Of a stretch of 64,000 bases of DNA, positions 25,573-33,764 are shown in pieces. Numbering within the stretch: the stretch's first letter is position 1; each line of letters opens with the position of its first letter. This DNA is from Hymenobacter cheonanensis. GTDB taxonomy: Bacteria > Bacteroidota > Bacteroidia > Cytophagales > Hymenobacteraceae. The stretch is taken from the NCBI RefSeq assembly GCF_030581075.1, contig NZ_JAUQSW010000003.1:1-64000 (forward strand), given 5' to 3'. Made by a program: the position numbers and the translations under genes. Under the pieces are notes generated by a model. It had not been told where the DNA came from, ran no database searches, and saw only the letters and a program-made list of their open reading frames with translations.

Positions 25573-27747
25573 GTTTAATAGCCGGCGCAGCAGCTGCCGC
25601 ACCTCGGTAGGCGAGGCCAGGTTGAAGCGGGCCAGCGAGCGGCTGCCAGTACCCACTTTCACGGTGTAGGCCTCGGGCGGCAGGGCCCGAAAGGTGTCTT
25701 CATCGGTACGGTCGTCGCCGAGGGCCAGGATAAAATCGGCCAGAAAACGGGCTAGCCAGCGCGAGGTCGCCGAACCCTTATTGATGCCCGAGTGCTTGAT
25801 TTCGAGCACCTTATTGCCCTCCATTACTTGCAGCTCGGTGTTGGCCGTCATAAAGGCCAGGTGCGTGAGCAGCTCGCGCGCGCGCACCTCGCCCAGGTCG
25901 GCATCGGCGCGGCGGTAGTGCCACACAAGCGAGTAGTCTTTCTCCTCGATAAATGAGCCGGCCGTGCGGGCCACGTATAGCTCCAGCACCGGGCGCAGCT
26001 CGCGCATCCAGTCGTTGCGCATAGCCTGGAAAAGCTCCCATTCCTCACCCGCCGCCCGCAGCCACACCCCGTGCTCGGTGATGAAATCGACGGGCAAATC
26101 GCCCAGCCACTTCTCCAGCGTGGCCCGGTCGCGCCCGCTGATGAGCACCACCCGCGTGTGGGGCAGGTCGGTGAGGGCCCGCAATAGCAGGCGCAGCTCC
26201 TGGTCGGGGGCGGCGCGCTGCGGGTTGGGGTGGAAGCCCACCAGCGTGCCATCGTAGTCGAGCAGAATAAGCCGCTCGCTAGCCGCTTGAAAATCATGCA
26301 GCAGCTGCTGGGTAGCCGGTCCATCCAGCATTTCGGTGGCTAGCGTGTGCTGCTTCATCTTGGTGTAGGCCAGCTGGTTCATAAACAGCTTGGTCCAGGA
26401 AAAGACGTTGTAACGCTTTACCAAGGCCTGCATGGCTGTCATGCGAAGTATTTGGTCTTCCTCGGGCATCACCAGGGCTTCGTGCATGGCTTCCACCAGC
26501 TGCCCCACATCGGTGGGGTTGATGATGAGCGCATCGGACAGCTCGCGGGCCGCACCGGCGCGCTCGCTCAGGATGAGCACCCCGCGCTGGTCGAGGCGGC
26601 TAGCCACGTACTCTTTGGCCACGAGGTTCATACCGTCGCGCATGGGCGTCACGAGGGCCACCTCGGCCAGCTTGTACAGGGCGGCCAGCTCTTCCAGCGG
26701 CAGCGAGCGGTAGAAATACAGAATCGGGTTCCAGCTGATGGTTCGGTACTGCGCGTTGATGCGGCCCACCAATTCGTCTATTTCCACTTTTAAGTCAGCG
26801 TACTGCGCCACTTGGTCGCGCGAGGGCACTACCAGCATAATCAGGCTTACCTGCCCGCGCCATTCGGGGTAGCGCTGCAACAGCAGGTCGAAGGCCCGCA
26901 GCCGCTGAGCAATGCCTTTGGTATAGTCGAGCCGGTCGATGCTCAGAATGACGCGCGTGTCGCGTAGCGCCTCGCGGTATTCCTCGGCGTGCTGTTGTGC
27001 CGCCTCCGAGGCGGCAGCCTCGGCATAGCGCTCGTAGTCGATGCCCATCGGGAAGGCATCGACGCGCACCGAGCGGCTAGGCGTCTCAATCTGCCCGTTC
27101 TGAGCCGGGTAGCCCAGCAGGTGCGTTACGGCGCTGAGGAAGTGCCGCATGTAGCCGAAGGTGTGAAAGCCAATGAGGTCGGCGCCCAGCATGCCGCGCA
27201 GCAACTCGGTGCGCCAGGGCAGCACCCGTATCAGCTCCTGCGAGGGAAACGGGATGTGCAGGAAGAAGCCAATGCTGGCTTCGGGCCGCGCCTTGCGCAG
27301 CATTTCGGGCAGCAGCAGCAGCTGGTAGTCGTGCACCCAGATGGTGTCCTCGGGCCCGGCGTGGGCTAGCACGGCTTCGCAAAATTTCTCGTTTACCGTC
27401 ACATACGCCTCCCAGTGGGCTTGCTCGTACACCGCAAACTCGCTGAAATAGTGGAAGGTAGGCCATAGCGTAGAGTTGCTGAACCCTTCGTAGAAGTCAC
27501 GAATTTCGGCTTCCGTCAGAAATACCGGGGCCATGTTATCCGCCCGCAGCTCTTCGCGGATATAGTCTTCCTCGGCTTCATCCTGCACAAAAAGCCCCGG
27601 CCAGCCTATCCACAGGTTATCGCCCTGGCGGTAGATGGAGCCGAGGCCGGTAGCTAACCCGCCTTCGCTGGGCTGAAACGTGAGGCCCTCCTCCTGGCGC
27701 AGGACTTTGGTGGGGAGGCGGTTGGAGACGATTAGGGTGCGGGGCAT
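25570..27747 (-). CDS. Bifunctional trehalose-6-phosphate synthase/phosphatase
   Basis: This 725-residue fusion makes trehalose from UDP-glucose and glucose-6-phosphate. The N-terminal GT20 synthase (about 1-465) begins LIVSNRLPTKV and contains WVHDYQLLLLPEML, FFLHIPFPSQE, IDRLDYTKGI and MRDGMNLVAKEYVA. The C-terminal HAD phosphatase (about 490-725) has nucleophile motif LLDYDGTLVGF and metal motif GDDRTDED. A fused OtsA-OtsB is common in Bacteroidota and gives direct hand-over of trehalose-6-phosphate. It is convergent with a GH15 enzyme that may hydrolyse the product. Trehalose is a likely osmotic or desiccation protectant. Confidence 0.96.
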   Translation of the reverse strand: MPRTLIVSNRLPTKVLRQEEGLTFQPSEGGLATGLGSIYRQGDNLWIGWPGLFVQDEAEEDYIREELRADNMAPVFLTEAEIRDFYEGFSNSTLWPTFHYFSEFAVYEQAHWEAYVTVNEKFCEAVLAHAGPEDTIWVHDYQLLLLPEMLRKARPEASIGFFLHIPFPSQELIRVLPWRTELLRGMLGADLIGFHTFGYMRHFLSAVTHLLGYPAQNGQIETPSRSVRVDAFPMGIDYERYAEAAASEAAQQHAEEYREALRDTRVILSIDRLDYTKGIAQRLRAFDLLLQRYPEWRGQVSLIMLVVPSRDQVAQYADLKVEIDELVGRINAQYRTISWNPILYFYRSLPLEELAALYKLAEVALVTPMRDGMNLVAKEYVASRLDQRGVLILSERAGAARELSDALIINPTDVGQLVEAMHEALVMPEEDQILRMTAMQALVKRYNVFSWTKLFMNQLAYTKMKQHTLATEMLDGPATQQLLHDFQAASERLILLDYDGTLVGFHPNPQRAAPDQELRLLLRALTDLPHTRVVLISGRDRATLEKWLGDLPVDFITEHGVWLRAAGEEWELFQAMRNDWMRELRPVLELYVARTAGSFIEEKDYSLVWHYRRADADLGEVRARELLTHLAFMTANTELQVMEGNKVLEIKHSGINKGSATSRWLARFLADFILALGDDRTDEDTFRALPPEAYTVKVGTGSRSLARFNLASPTEVRQLLRRLLN

Positions 27748-27837
27748 AGGCCAAACCGGATGGTGAACCCTAAGAATACGCAGAATTTCACTAAAAAGTC
27801 ACCTTTCGGCCGTCAGCAACCCATCAAAGCCGGGCCG

Positions 27838-28671
27838 TTAGTCGAAAATAATCGTCTTGTTGCCGTGCACGAATACCTGTTCATCGAGCACCAGCTTGAG
27901 GGCGCGGGCCAGCACTATTTTTTCGCCGTCGCGGCCGGCCTGCGCCATCTCGCGGGCACTCTGGGTGTGGTCAATCGGGATGACGCTCTGCGCGATAATC
28001 GGCCCCTGGTCGAGCTGCTCGTTCACGAAGTGCGCCGTGGCCCCAATAATTTTTACGCCCCGGGCATAGGCCTGAGCGTAGGGGCTAGCCCCCACAAACG
28101 CCGGCAAAAACGAGTGGTGAATATTGATGAGCCGGTTGGCATAGGGCGCCACAAACTCGGGCGATAAGATGCGCATGTACTTGGCCAGCACCACAAAGTC
28201 GGGCGCGTAGGCGGCTAGCTGCGCCAGTATCTCGGCCTCGTGCTGGGCGCGGCTGCGGCCCTCGTGCGGCAGGTAGTGAAAGGGCAGGTCGAACTTGCGC
28301 GTAAGCTCGCCCAGCACCTCGTGGTTGCTGATAACGGCCAGGATATTGGCATTCAGCTCGCCAAAGGCGTGGCGCACCAGCAGCTCGCTCAGGCAGTGGT
28401 GCTCCTTGGTGGCCAGCAGCACCAGGTTTTTGCGGCGGTTGTCGGTAAGGCGCACCTCGGCCGCCGCAGGCAGCACCGTTCGCAGCTGGGCTAGCAGCGC
28501 GTCGGCGTCAAACTCGCCGGCAAACTCGGTGCGCATGAAAAACACGTCGCCGTCGCGCTCCACAAACTCCCCGTTGCGCACAATGTTGAGGCCCAGCCCA
28601 AAAAGCACGCCCGTAATCTTAAACACCAGCCCGCGCTCATCGGGGCACTTTATCAGCAGCAGATGCGCCAT
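27838..28671 (-). CDS. purU: Formyltetrahydrofolate deformylase PurU
   Basis: This 277-residue enzyme hydrolyses 10-formyl-THF to THF and formate, balancing one-carbon pools. An N-terminal ACT domain (LLIKCPDERGLVFKITG...) is followed by a formyltransferase fold (about 85-277). The catalytic segment is NIHHSFLPAFVGASPY, with the conserved Asp in QLDQGPIIAQ. The ATG at 28671 puts the ACT domain at the start; an upstream alternative start adds 22 unsupported residues. It is followed by the TPS/TPP gene on the same strand with about 90 bp between. No Gly or Met regulatory site was seen. Confidence 0.95.
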   Translation of the reverse strand: MAHLLLIKCPDERGLVFKITGVLFGLGLNIVRNGEFVERDGDVFFMRTEFAGEFDADALLAQLRTVLPAAAEVRLTDNRRKNLVLLATKEHHCLSELLVRHAFGELNANILAVISNHEVLGELTRKFDLPFHYLPHEGRSRAQHEAEILAQLAAYAPDFVVLAKYMRILSPEFVAPYANRLINIHHSFLPAFVGASPYAQAYARGVKIIGATAHFVNEQLDQGPIIAQSVIPIDHTQSAREMAQAGRDGEKIVLARALKLVLDEQVFVHGNKTIIFD

Positions 28672-28769
28672 TGCGGTAGCAGTTCGTTTTTCTGGCGGCC
28701 AGCCCAACGCCTGCCGCCGCCCGCAAACTACTACCAAGCCTTGCTTACCCGGTGCTGCGGGCGGTGGGC

Positions 28770-29303
28770 CTAGCGCTGCACCTCGTACTTACGCTTGATA
28801 AAATCGAGCATTTCGCGCACGTGCTCGTCGGTCTTATTGGCCTCAATTTTCCAGAGCGCCTCAATGAGCAGCAGCAGTAGGCGCGTCTCTTTATCGGGCT
28901 CGGGGTAGCCTAGCTGCTCGAAGGCCACTTGCAGGCGCGCCGGCACCGGGCGCATAAAGCGCTCGTGCTGCTGCTGCGCCATCTCGTGGTCGGCCAGCCG
29001 GTATTGCAGCTTCCAGAAGTGCGGCTCTTCCAGCACCAGCTTATACGGCAGGTCGATGACGCTGTGGATGAAAATAAGCGGGTCCGTCTCGGTCAGGCCG
29101 CCCCGGTTGTGCTCGATAATGCGCTGATAGCCGCTCTTGATAATAAAGTCGAGCAGCTGGTCTTTCGAGCCGAAGTGCTTGAAAATAAGGGCCTCCGAAA
29201 CACCGGCGGCCTTGGCAATCTGTTGGGTAGAGGTGTTCTCAAACCCTTTGTCCCCAAACAGTTGCAGCGCCACATTGGCAATGTGTTGGCGGCGGGTAAT
29301 CAT
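28770..29303 (-). CDS. TetR/AcrR family transcriptional regulator
   Basis: This 177-residue protein has an N-terminal TetR helix-turn-helix: RRQHIANVALQLFGDKGF, then TSTQQIAKAAGVSEALIFKHF. The C-terminal ligand domain is unassigned, as usual for this family. The ATG at 29303 is selected because the reading upstream begins at a non-ATG codon and adds 27 residues. The gene is followed by purU on the same strand, about 100 bp apart. A near-perfect palindrome 450 bp upstream is a possible but distant operator. The effector and targets are unknown. Confidence 0.92.
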   Translation of the reverse strand: MITRRQHIANVALQLFGDKGFENTSTQQIAKAAGVSEALIFKHFGSKDQLLDFIIKSGYQRIIEHNRGGLTETDPLIFIHSVIDLPYKLVLEEPHFWKLQYRLADHEMAQQQHERFMRPVPARLQVAFEQLGYPEPDKETRLLLLLIEALWKIEANKTDEHVREMLDFIKRKYEVQR

Positions 29304-29447
29304 AAAAGAAGCGGGGTGGGTAGGGCAGAAGCCAGCAGCGAACAACCACAGATGAGGTACAAAGTTCGGGCATAATCCCGGCAATGCGGCCTCGGGGAAG
29401 GGCTTTATTGTGGCGGGCCGCCGTTAGCTGCCTAGCTACCAAAAAGA

Positions 29448-29482
29448 AACCGGCCAATTTGGGGATACCAAATCGGCCGGTT
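29448..29482. terminator. Hairpin upstream of the TetR gene
   Basis: 13-bp stem with one mismatch (29448-29460 and 29470-29482) and a 9-base loop; A-run on the left. Its position fits no flanking gene end, so it may be regulatory or a relic. Confidence 0.4.
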
Positions 29483-29532
29483 GAAAAACTTTCAGATTCT
29501 GCCAGGCCGGGGCGGGGCAGATATTCTCAACC

Positions 29533-29690
29533 AGCTGGGGTGGGACGACGGCTGGGCAAACAGAGTGTGGGGCGGAACCAGGCGGGGTGGGACGACGACT
29601 GGTCGAAGAGAGTATGTATTTCTCCGGCTGGGGTGGGACGACGGCCGGGTAACTTAAGAGTGGACAGCTACCGGGGTGGGAGTCGCTAGC
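29533..29690. repeat. Degenerate tandem repeat, about 46-bp period
   Basis: GGGGTGGGACGACG is found at 29537-29550, 29584-29597 and 29630-29643, and a shortened GGGGTGGGA at about 29673. Spacings are 47, 46 and 43 bp. Downstream positions in each unit are also partly shared (an AGAGT near +27 in the first three). It is not a CRISPR: the repeats are adjacent and variable, with no spacers. Confidence 0.75.
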
Positions 29691-29752
29691 TGTTGGTGGA
29701 ACAATATTACGACAAAAAATTAAAACATGGTAAGTGTTAGCTCACTAAAAAG

Positions 29753-29772
29753 TGGTGAGTGTGCACTCACCA
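29753..29772. promoter_or_regulatory. 20-bp palindrome, candidate operator
   Basis: TGGTGAGTG and CACTCACCA form 9-bp arms around a central TG. A related half-site GCTCACT lies about 10 bp to the left. The size suits a dimeric regulator such as TetR, whose gene is the nearest one downstream, but the distance to its start (about 450 bp) is large. Confidence 0.45.
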
Positions 29773-30070
29773 AGTAAAGTAGATTATAAGATACTGATTA
29801 TCAGAAGAAAAAATATTCGTGTAAAATTCAGGCTTTTCAGGAATTTTTTTCAGGTTGCTGGAATTCGGCAATCTTTCGGCTCTTTTTGAGGTAAATGCGC
29901 TGGAAACGTTTGTGGAGAATTTGATACGAAATACTTGCCCAGTAGTTGGCAAGTAGTACGAAATCCAGCCAGATACCCAATAAGGCCCTTAGTCGCAAAG
30001 CGGTGGCCTGGCAGCTTAAAACGCGTTTTTTGTAAAGCAGCGCGCCATCAACACACCTGCCTGGCGTAGG

Positions 30071-30856
30071 CTACAGATACTTCTCGTAGATGCCGGCAGC
30101 TATTTTCTCCACAATCGGCTTGGGCACTACGCTGGTGAGGCCTGCCGATACTTTGTTGAGCACGCCAGGAATGAATTCGGCTTTGCCCGCAAACAGCGCT
30201 TTCAGGCCCGCCTCGGCTACCTGGCCGGCCGTCATGGACACCTTATTGGCCACAGCTTGCAGCTCGGTGCCCATGCCGGCGCGGTTGCCAAAATCGGTAG
30301 TGGTAGCGCCCGGGCTGAGGCAGGTAACGGATACCGTGCTGCCCTTTAGCTCATACCGCAGGCCCCGGCTGAAGCTGAGCAAAAACGCCTTGCTGGCGGC
30401 ATACAGCGTGAGCGAAGGCACGGCCTGGTAGGCAGCGGTGCTGGCCACGTTGAGCACGTAGCCGCGCGCGGCGCGCCGCAGCAGCGGCAGCAAAGCATAA
30501 GTGAGCTGCACGGGCAGGTTGAGGTTGAGTTGCAGCATATTAAGCTGCTCTTCGAGGTTGAGCTGCTCGAAGCGGCCCCACAGGCCGTAGCCCGCATTGT
30601 TGACGAGCACGGCCAGGCCCTCGGGGGCGTGGTGGGCGGCCCAGGTGGCTACCGTGGCGGCGGCCTCGGGCTGGGTGAGGTCGAGGGCCAATACCTGGGC
30701 CGGGCGCTGGTGGCAGGTTTGGGCTTCCTGGGCCACGGCCGCCAGCTGGTCGGCCGAGCGGGCTACCAACAAGAGGTCGTAGCCCCGCTGGGCCAGGCCT
30801 AGGGCCAGCGCGCGGCCAATGCCGCGCGAGGCGCCGGTAATAAGGGCAATAGGCAT
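30071..30856 (-). CDS. SDR family oxidoreductase (DltE/YqjQ-like)
   Basis: This 261-residue classical SDR has ITGASRGIG cofactor binding, NNAGYG at about 90, the catalytic serine in NVASTAA and the YAASK active site. The C-terminal extension (SMTAGQVAEAGLKALFAGKAEFIPG...) is that of membrane-associated SDRs resembling YqjQ/DltE and 3-ketodihydrosphingosine or acyl-lipid reductases. The ATG at 30856 (MPIALITG) fits the fold; an upstream alternative start adds 25 residues. The substrate is unknown. Bacteroidota sphingolipid synthesis needs a 3-ketosphinganine reductase, but this is only one option. Confidence 0.9.
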   Translation of the reverse strand: MPIALITGASRGIGRALALGLAQRGYDLLLVARSADQLAAVAQEAQTCHQRPAQVLALDLTQPEAAATVATWAAHHAPEGLAVLVNNAGYGLWGRFEQLNLEEQLNMLQLNLNLPVQLTYALLPLLRRAARGYVLNVASTAAYQAVPSLTLYAASKAFLLSFSRGLRYELKGSTVSVTCLSPGATTTDFGNRAGMGTELQAVANKVSMTAGQVAEAGLKALFAGKAEFIPGVLNKVSAGLTSVVPKPIVEKIAAGIYEKYL

Positions 30857-30904
30857 AAGAAAAGGGCCGGCAGCAGCCACCCGAAAAGCATAAACGGGTT
30901 GTGA

Positions 30905-30952
30905 AGAAAGAAAAAGAGCCGGACTATTCAACCGAAGTGAACAGCCCGGCTC
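30905..30952 (-). terminator. Terminator of the phytanoyl-CoA dioxygenase-like gene
   Basis: On the minus strand a GAGCCGG/CCGGCTC stem with an inner TTCA/TGAA pairing is followed by TTTTTCTTTC. Confidence 0.7.
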
Positions 30953-30982
30953 CCCTAAGCAAATAGTAGTAGAAGCGCGTAC

Positions 30983-31798
30983 TTATTTGACCAAATGCAG
31001 GAAGCGCAGGTAAAATGGCGTGGGGCTTTCCTCGCTCTTGGGCTGGTACTTGCCCCCGATAATGGGCACGTACATGACGCGGCGGCGCGATTCGGGCCCG
31101 ATGAGTGGCGACTGGGCCACGCGGTGCCACATGCGGCCATCGTGCACGGTGAGGTCGCCGGGCTCGGTTTCGATAGCTATCTCGTTGGGGTCGTAGTACA
31201 CGTCTTTGTAGTACTTCTTGCGAAACAGCATCTTACCAAGGCCCTGGCGGTGGGTGCCGGGTATCACGCGCAGGCCGCCATTGGTGGCCTTGGTACCATC
31301 GAGGTGCAGGCCCACGTTGAGCATGGGCCGGATGCGCTTGCCGTAAAACACGTCGCGCAGCGAGTCGGTGTGCCAGCCCATCTGGCTGAACTCGGAGCCT
31401 TCCACGTTCACGTAGTGGTTGACTACGAGGCCATCGCGCTCGTTTTCGCCCACGCGGCCGCCCGGCGTTTCAAGCAGTGGAAACAGGGCCTCGAAGCGCT
31501 TGTCCTGCAGCAGCTCGTGCAGCACGGAGCTATGCTGCGAAGCAAACGCAAAGCGCTGCACGATGGGCGAGCCATCCACATCCTTGCCGTATTTGATGGG
31601 CACGCCGTTCACTTTATCTACCTGGTGGGCCAGCCAGTCGGCCTGCACATCCTGAGTCGCTTTCAAGTACGCCTGCACCTGCTCGGGCGAGGCAAAGGGC
31701 CGGAAGTGCAAAAAACCATATTTGGCAAAAAAAGCGCGCTGCTCGGCCGTCAGTTCCTGGCCGAGAGAGAAGCGCGGATAATCGGATAAAGATGCCAT
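30983..31798 (-). CDS. Phytanoyl-CoA dioxygenase (PhyH) family protein
   Basis: This 271-residue Fe(II)/2-oxoglutarate oxygenase has the metal site HTD in MGWHTDSLRDVF and the distal His in GRMWHRVAQSP. The Arg after it (SRRRVMYVPII) is a candidate 2-oxoglutarate anchor. LTAEQRAFFAKYGFLHFRPF is the usual N-terminal opening. Family members hydroxylate acyl-CoAs, quinolones, ectoine or small secondary metabolites, and the substrate here cannot be read from sequence. The gene is followed by a terminator, then an SDR on the same strand. It is divergent from HMG-CoA reductase. Confidence 0.9.
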   Translation of the reverse strand: MASLSDYPRFSLGQELTAEQRAFFAKYGFLHFRPFASPEQVQAYLKATQDVQADWLAHQVDKVNGVPIKYGKDVDGSPIVQRFAFASQHSSVLHELLQDKRFEALFPLLETPGGRVGENERDGLVVNHYVNVEGSEFSQMGWHTDSLRDVFYGKRIRPMLNVGLHLDGTKATNGGLRVIPGTHRQGLGKMLFRKKYYKDVYYDPNEIAIETEPGDLTVHDGRMWHRVAQSPLIGPESRRRVMYVPIIGGKYQPKSEESPTPFYLRFLHLVK

Positions 31799-32132
31799 AG
31801 AGGGAAAAGCTGGCGGAAGTAATTTCCGGCCGCCCTGGGGTTCAAATGAAAGGGCAAAGATACGCTTGCGAGGGGTGCGAAAAGATGAATGTTACCCATT
31901 CATGACCTTGCTGCGCGGCCATTAACCGCCTTAGCCACCCCTAAGTTTGGCATACAGCGCAGGTTTCGACCCTTGTCGAGCATATTTATAGTAGTTTTTC
32001 GGCGCTGATAGTCCTAGTTGATAAAGCGTGGCCAGCCTCGGAAACTAGCTGCGGCAGCCGCGCTGACCCAACTTACGTTACTACCCGCCTAGCCCTTGCT
32101 GGGCACTTCTAACCTCCTCCACCCACCGCCCG
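31799..32132. other. Divergent intergenic region
   Basis: These 334 bp separate the PhyH-like gene from HMG-CoA reductase. The only structure seen is a 7-bp inverted repeat, ATGAATG/CATTCAT (31885-31891 and 31897-31903), which may be a weak operator. No small ORF is supported. Confidence 0.5.
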
Positions 32133-33692
32133 ATGGTATTCACCCCTAGCCCCATGCTGCTCAAGCTGCTCTACAACCGAGGCAGCCTCCATAACCTGCC
32201 CGATGGCAAGGGCGTGGCCTTCAGTATTAAGAACCGCCTCGATACCGTGCGCCTCACCGGCCTGCGGCAGGTGAAGCTAGGAGCCGTAGTAGTGCCCGCC
32301 ACGCACGTGCAGCTCGACCTGGGTGGCGGCGAGCTGCGCGCCGGCACCAGCCTCGATGCCGAGGGCCAGGCCATTGAGCTGCCCGTGGGGCGCACCATTA
32401 CGTTTTTGCTCGACACGCCCGCCCTGGCCGAGGGTATGCACCAGTTGCAGGCGCAGTTCAGCACCGATGCCTTTGGCGAGCTGAGCGTGGAGGTGGAAGA
32501 CGCCATTGTGAGCCAGGACGGCCGGGTGCGCATTCCGCGCTCGGAGGAAGACGACTACGCCGAGGCCGCCATCCGGGCCCGGCAGCAGTTTGCCGAGCAG
32601 TTTACCCAGCAGGAATACAAGCACTTAAAAAACTATTCCTTCGACCCACACGCGCTGAAGGGCAACTGCGAGCACTTTGTGGGCGTGGCGCAGGTGCCGG
32701 TGGGGCTAGCCGGCCCGCTGCACGTGAACGGCGAGCACGCGCAGGGCGAGTTTCTCATCCCGATGGCTACCACCGAGGGTACGCTGGTGGCCAGCTACAA
32801 CCGCGGCATGCAGGTGCTGAACCTGTGCGGCGGCGTGAAGTGCACCGTTATCGGCGATGCCATGCAGCGGGCGCCGGTGTTCGTGTTTGACGACGCGCGC
32901 GGGGCCCGTGACTTTGGCCGCTGGGTAACCGAAAGCCTGGAGCAGATTCGGCCCCAGGCCGAGAGCACCTCGCGGGTGGCTAAGCTGCAATACATTGATA
33001 CTTACCTGAGTAACAAGTTTGCCTTTCTGCGCTTCAACTTCTCGACCGGCGACGCGGCCGGCCAGAACATGGTGGGCCGGGCCACCTTCGCGGCCTGCTC
33101 CTGGATACTGGAGCACTACCAGGGCGCGCCCATCCGGCACTTTTACCTCGAATCGAACTTCGCTACCGATAAGAAGGCCAGCCAGATAAACGTGATGCGC
33201 ACCCGCGGCAAGCGCGTGGTGGCCGAGGCCGTGATAAAGCGCGACGTGCTGCAGCAGCGCATGCGCGTGACGCCCGAGCAGCTGGCCTACCATGGCCAGA
33301 TTAGCAACGTGGGCGCCTTTCTGAGCGGCGCTAACAACAACGGTGCGCACTCGGCCAACGGCATCACGGCGCTCTTCATTGCCACCGGCCAGGACGTGGC
33401 CAACGTGAGCGAGTCGAGCGCCGGCGTTCTGTACTCGGAGGTGACGAAGGAGGGCGATTTGTACATCAACATCACCATTCCGTCGCTCATCGTGGCCACC
33501 TACGGCGGTGGCACCGGGCTAGCTACCCAAAACGAGTGCCTGCGTATGCTGGGCTGCGTGGGCCAAGGCACGGTGCACAAATTTGCCGAAATAGTGGCCG
33601 GCGTGGTGCTGGCCGGCGAACTGAGCCTGGGCGCCGCCATCAGCAGCAGCGACTGGGTGAGCAGCCACGAGCAGTACGGCCGCAACCGCTAG
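32133..33692 (+). CDS. Hydroxymethylglutaryl-CoA reductase with an extra N-terminal domain
   Basis: This 519-residue enzyme reduces HMG-CoA to mevalonate for isoprenoids. Class I motifs are present: VAQVPVGLAGPL, MATTEGTLVASYNRG (catalytic Glu), RGKRVVAEAV (Lys), FIATGQDVANVSESS (Asp) and a C-terminal His in SSHEQYGRN. The catalytic part starts near residue 150. The first 130 residues form a beta-rich domain (SLHNLPDGKGVAFSIKNRL...) that replaces the membrane anchor of eukaryotic enzymes. Its role is unknown. No TM segment is visible. Some Bacteroidota use the mevalonate pathway, which this gene implies here. No other pathway gene is in the window. Confidence 0.93.
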   Translation: MVFTPSPMLLKLLYNRGSLHNLPDGKGVAFSIKNRLDTVRLTGLRQVKLGAVVVPATHVQLDLGGGELRAGTSLDAEGQAIELPVGRTITFLLDTPALAEGMHQLQAQFSTDAFGELSVEVEDAIVSQDGRVRIPRSEEDDYAEAAIRARQQFAEQFTQQEYKHLKNYSFDPHALKGNCEHFVGVAQVPVGLAGPLHVNGEHAQGEFLIPMATTEGTLVASYNRGMQVLNLCGGVKCTVIGDAMQRAPVFVFDDARGARDFGRWVTESLEQIRPQAESTSRVAKLQYIDTYLSNKFAFLRFNFSTGDAAGQNMVGRATFAACSWILEHYQGAPIRHFYLESNFATDKKASQINVMRTRGKRVVAEAVIKRDVLQQRMRVTPEQLAYHGQISNVGAFLSGANNNGAHSANGITALFIATGQDVANVSESSAGVLYSEVTKEGDLYINITIPSLIVATYGGGTGLATQNECLRMLGCVGQGTVHKFAEIVAGVVLAGELSLGAAISSSDWVSSHEQYGRNR

Positions 33693-33703
33693 GGGCCAGG
33701 GGG

Positions 33704-33732
33704 TTGGCAGGCCGCGGGGTTGGTTATATTTG
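33704..33732 (+). promoter_or_regulatory. Candidate promoter for the exported protein at 33765
   Basis: TATATTTG (33725-33732) fits TAnnTTTG, and TTGG (33704-33707) lies 17 bp upstream. The leader to the GTG at 33765 would be about 26 nt. It follows the HMG-CoA reductase stop. Confidence 0.45.
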
Positions 33733-33764
33733 GCCCCCGTTTGCCACCTTCTTTCTGCATTTAC

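Larger units (their letters stand above)
29304..30070. other. Non-coding gap with tandem repeat and palindrome
   Basis: No convincing gene is seen in these 767 bp. They contain a hairpin (29448-29482), a degenerate tandem repeat (29533-29690), a 20-bp palindrome (29753-29772), and then AT-rich sequence to about 29960. Two short ORFs (29384-29689 plus, 29767-29952 minus) lack family features; the first is produced by the tandem repeat. Confidence 0.6.

Noticed and set aside
29384..29689. 101-codon plus-strand ORF with repeated AGVGRR/GN segments
   Set aside because: Its internal repeats simply reflect the DNA tandem repeat, which is out of phase by unit (47, 46, 43 bp) and so not a coding repeat.
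29533..29690. CRISPR array
   Set aside because: Units abut without unique spacers, vary in length and sequence, and no cas gene is in the window.
29767..29952. 61-codon minus-strand ORF
   Set aside because: Short, no motifs, in AT-rich non-coding sequence next to a palindrome.
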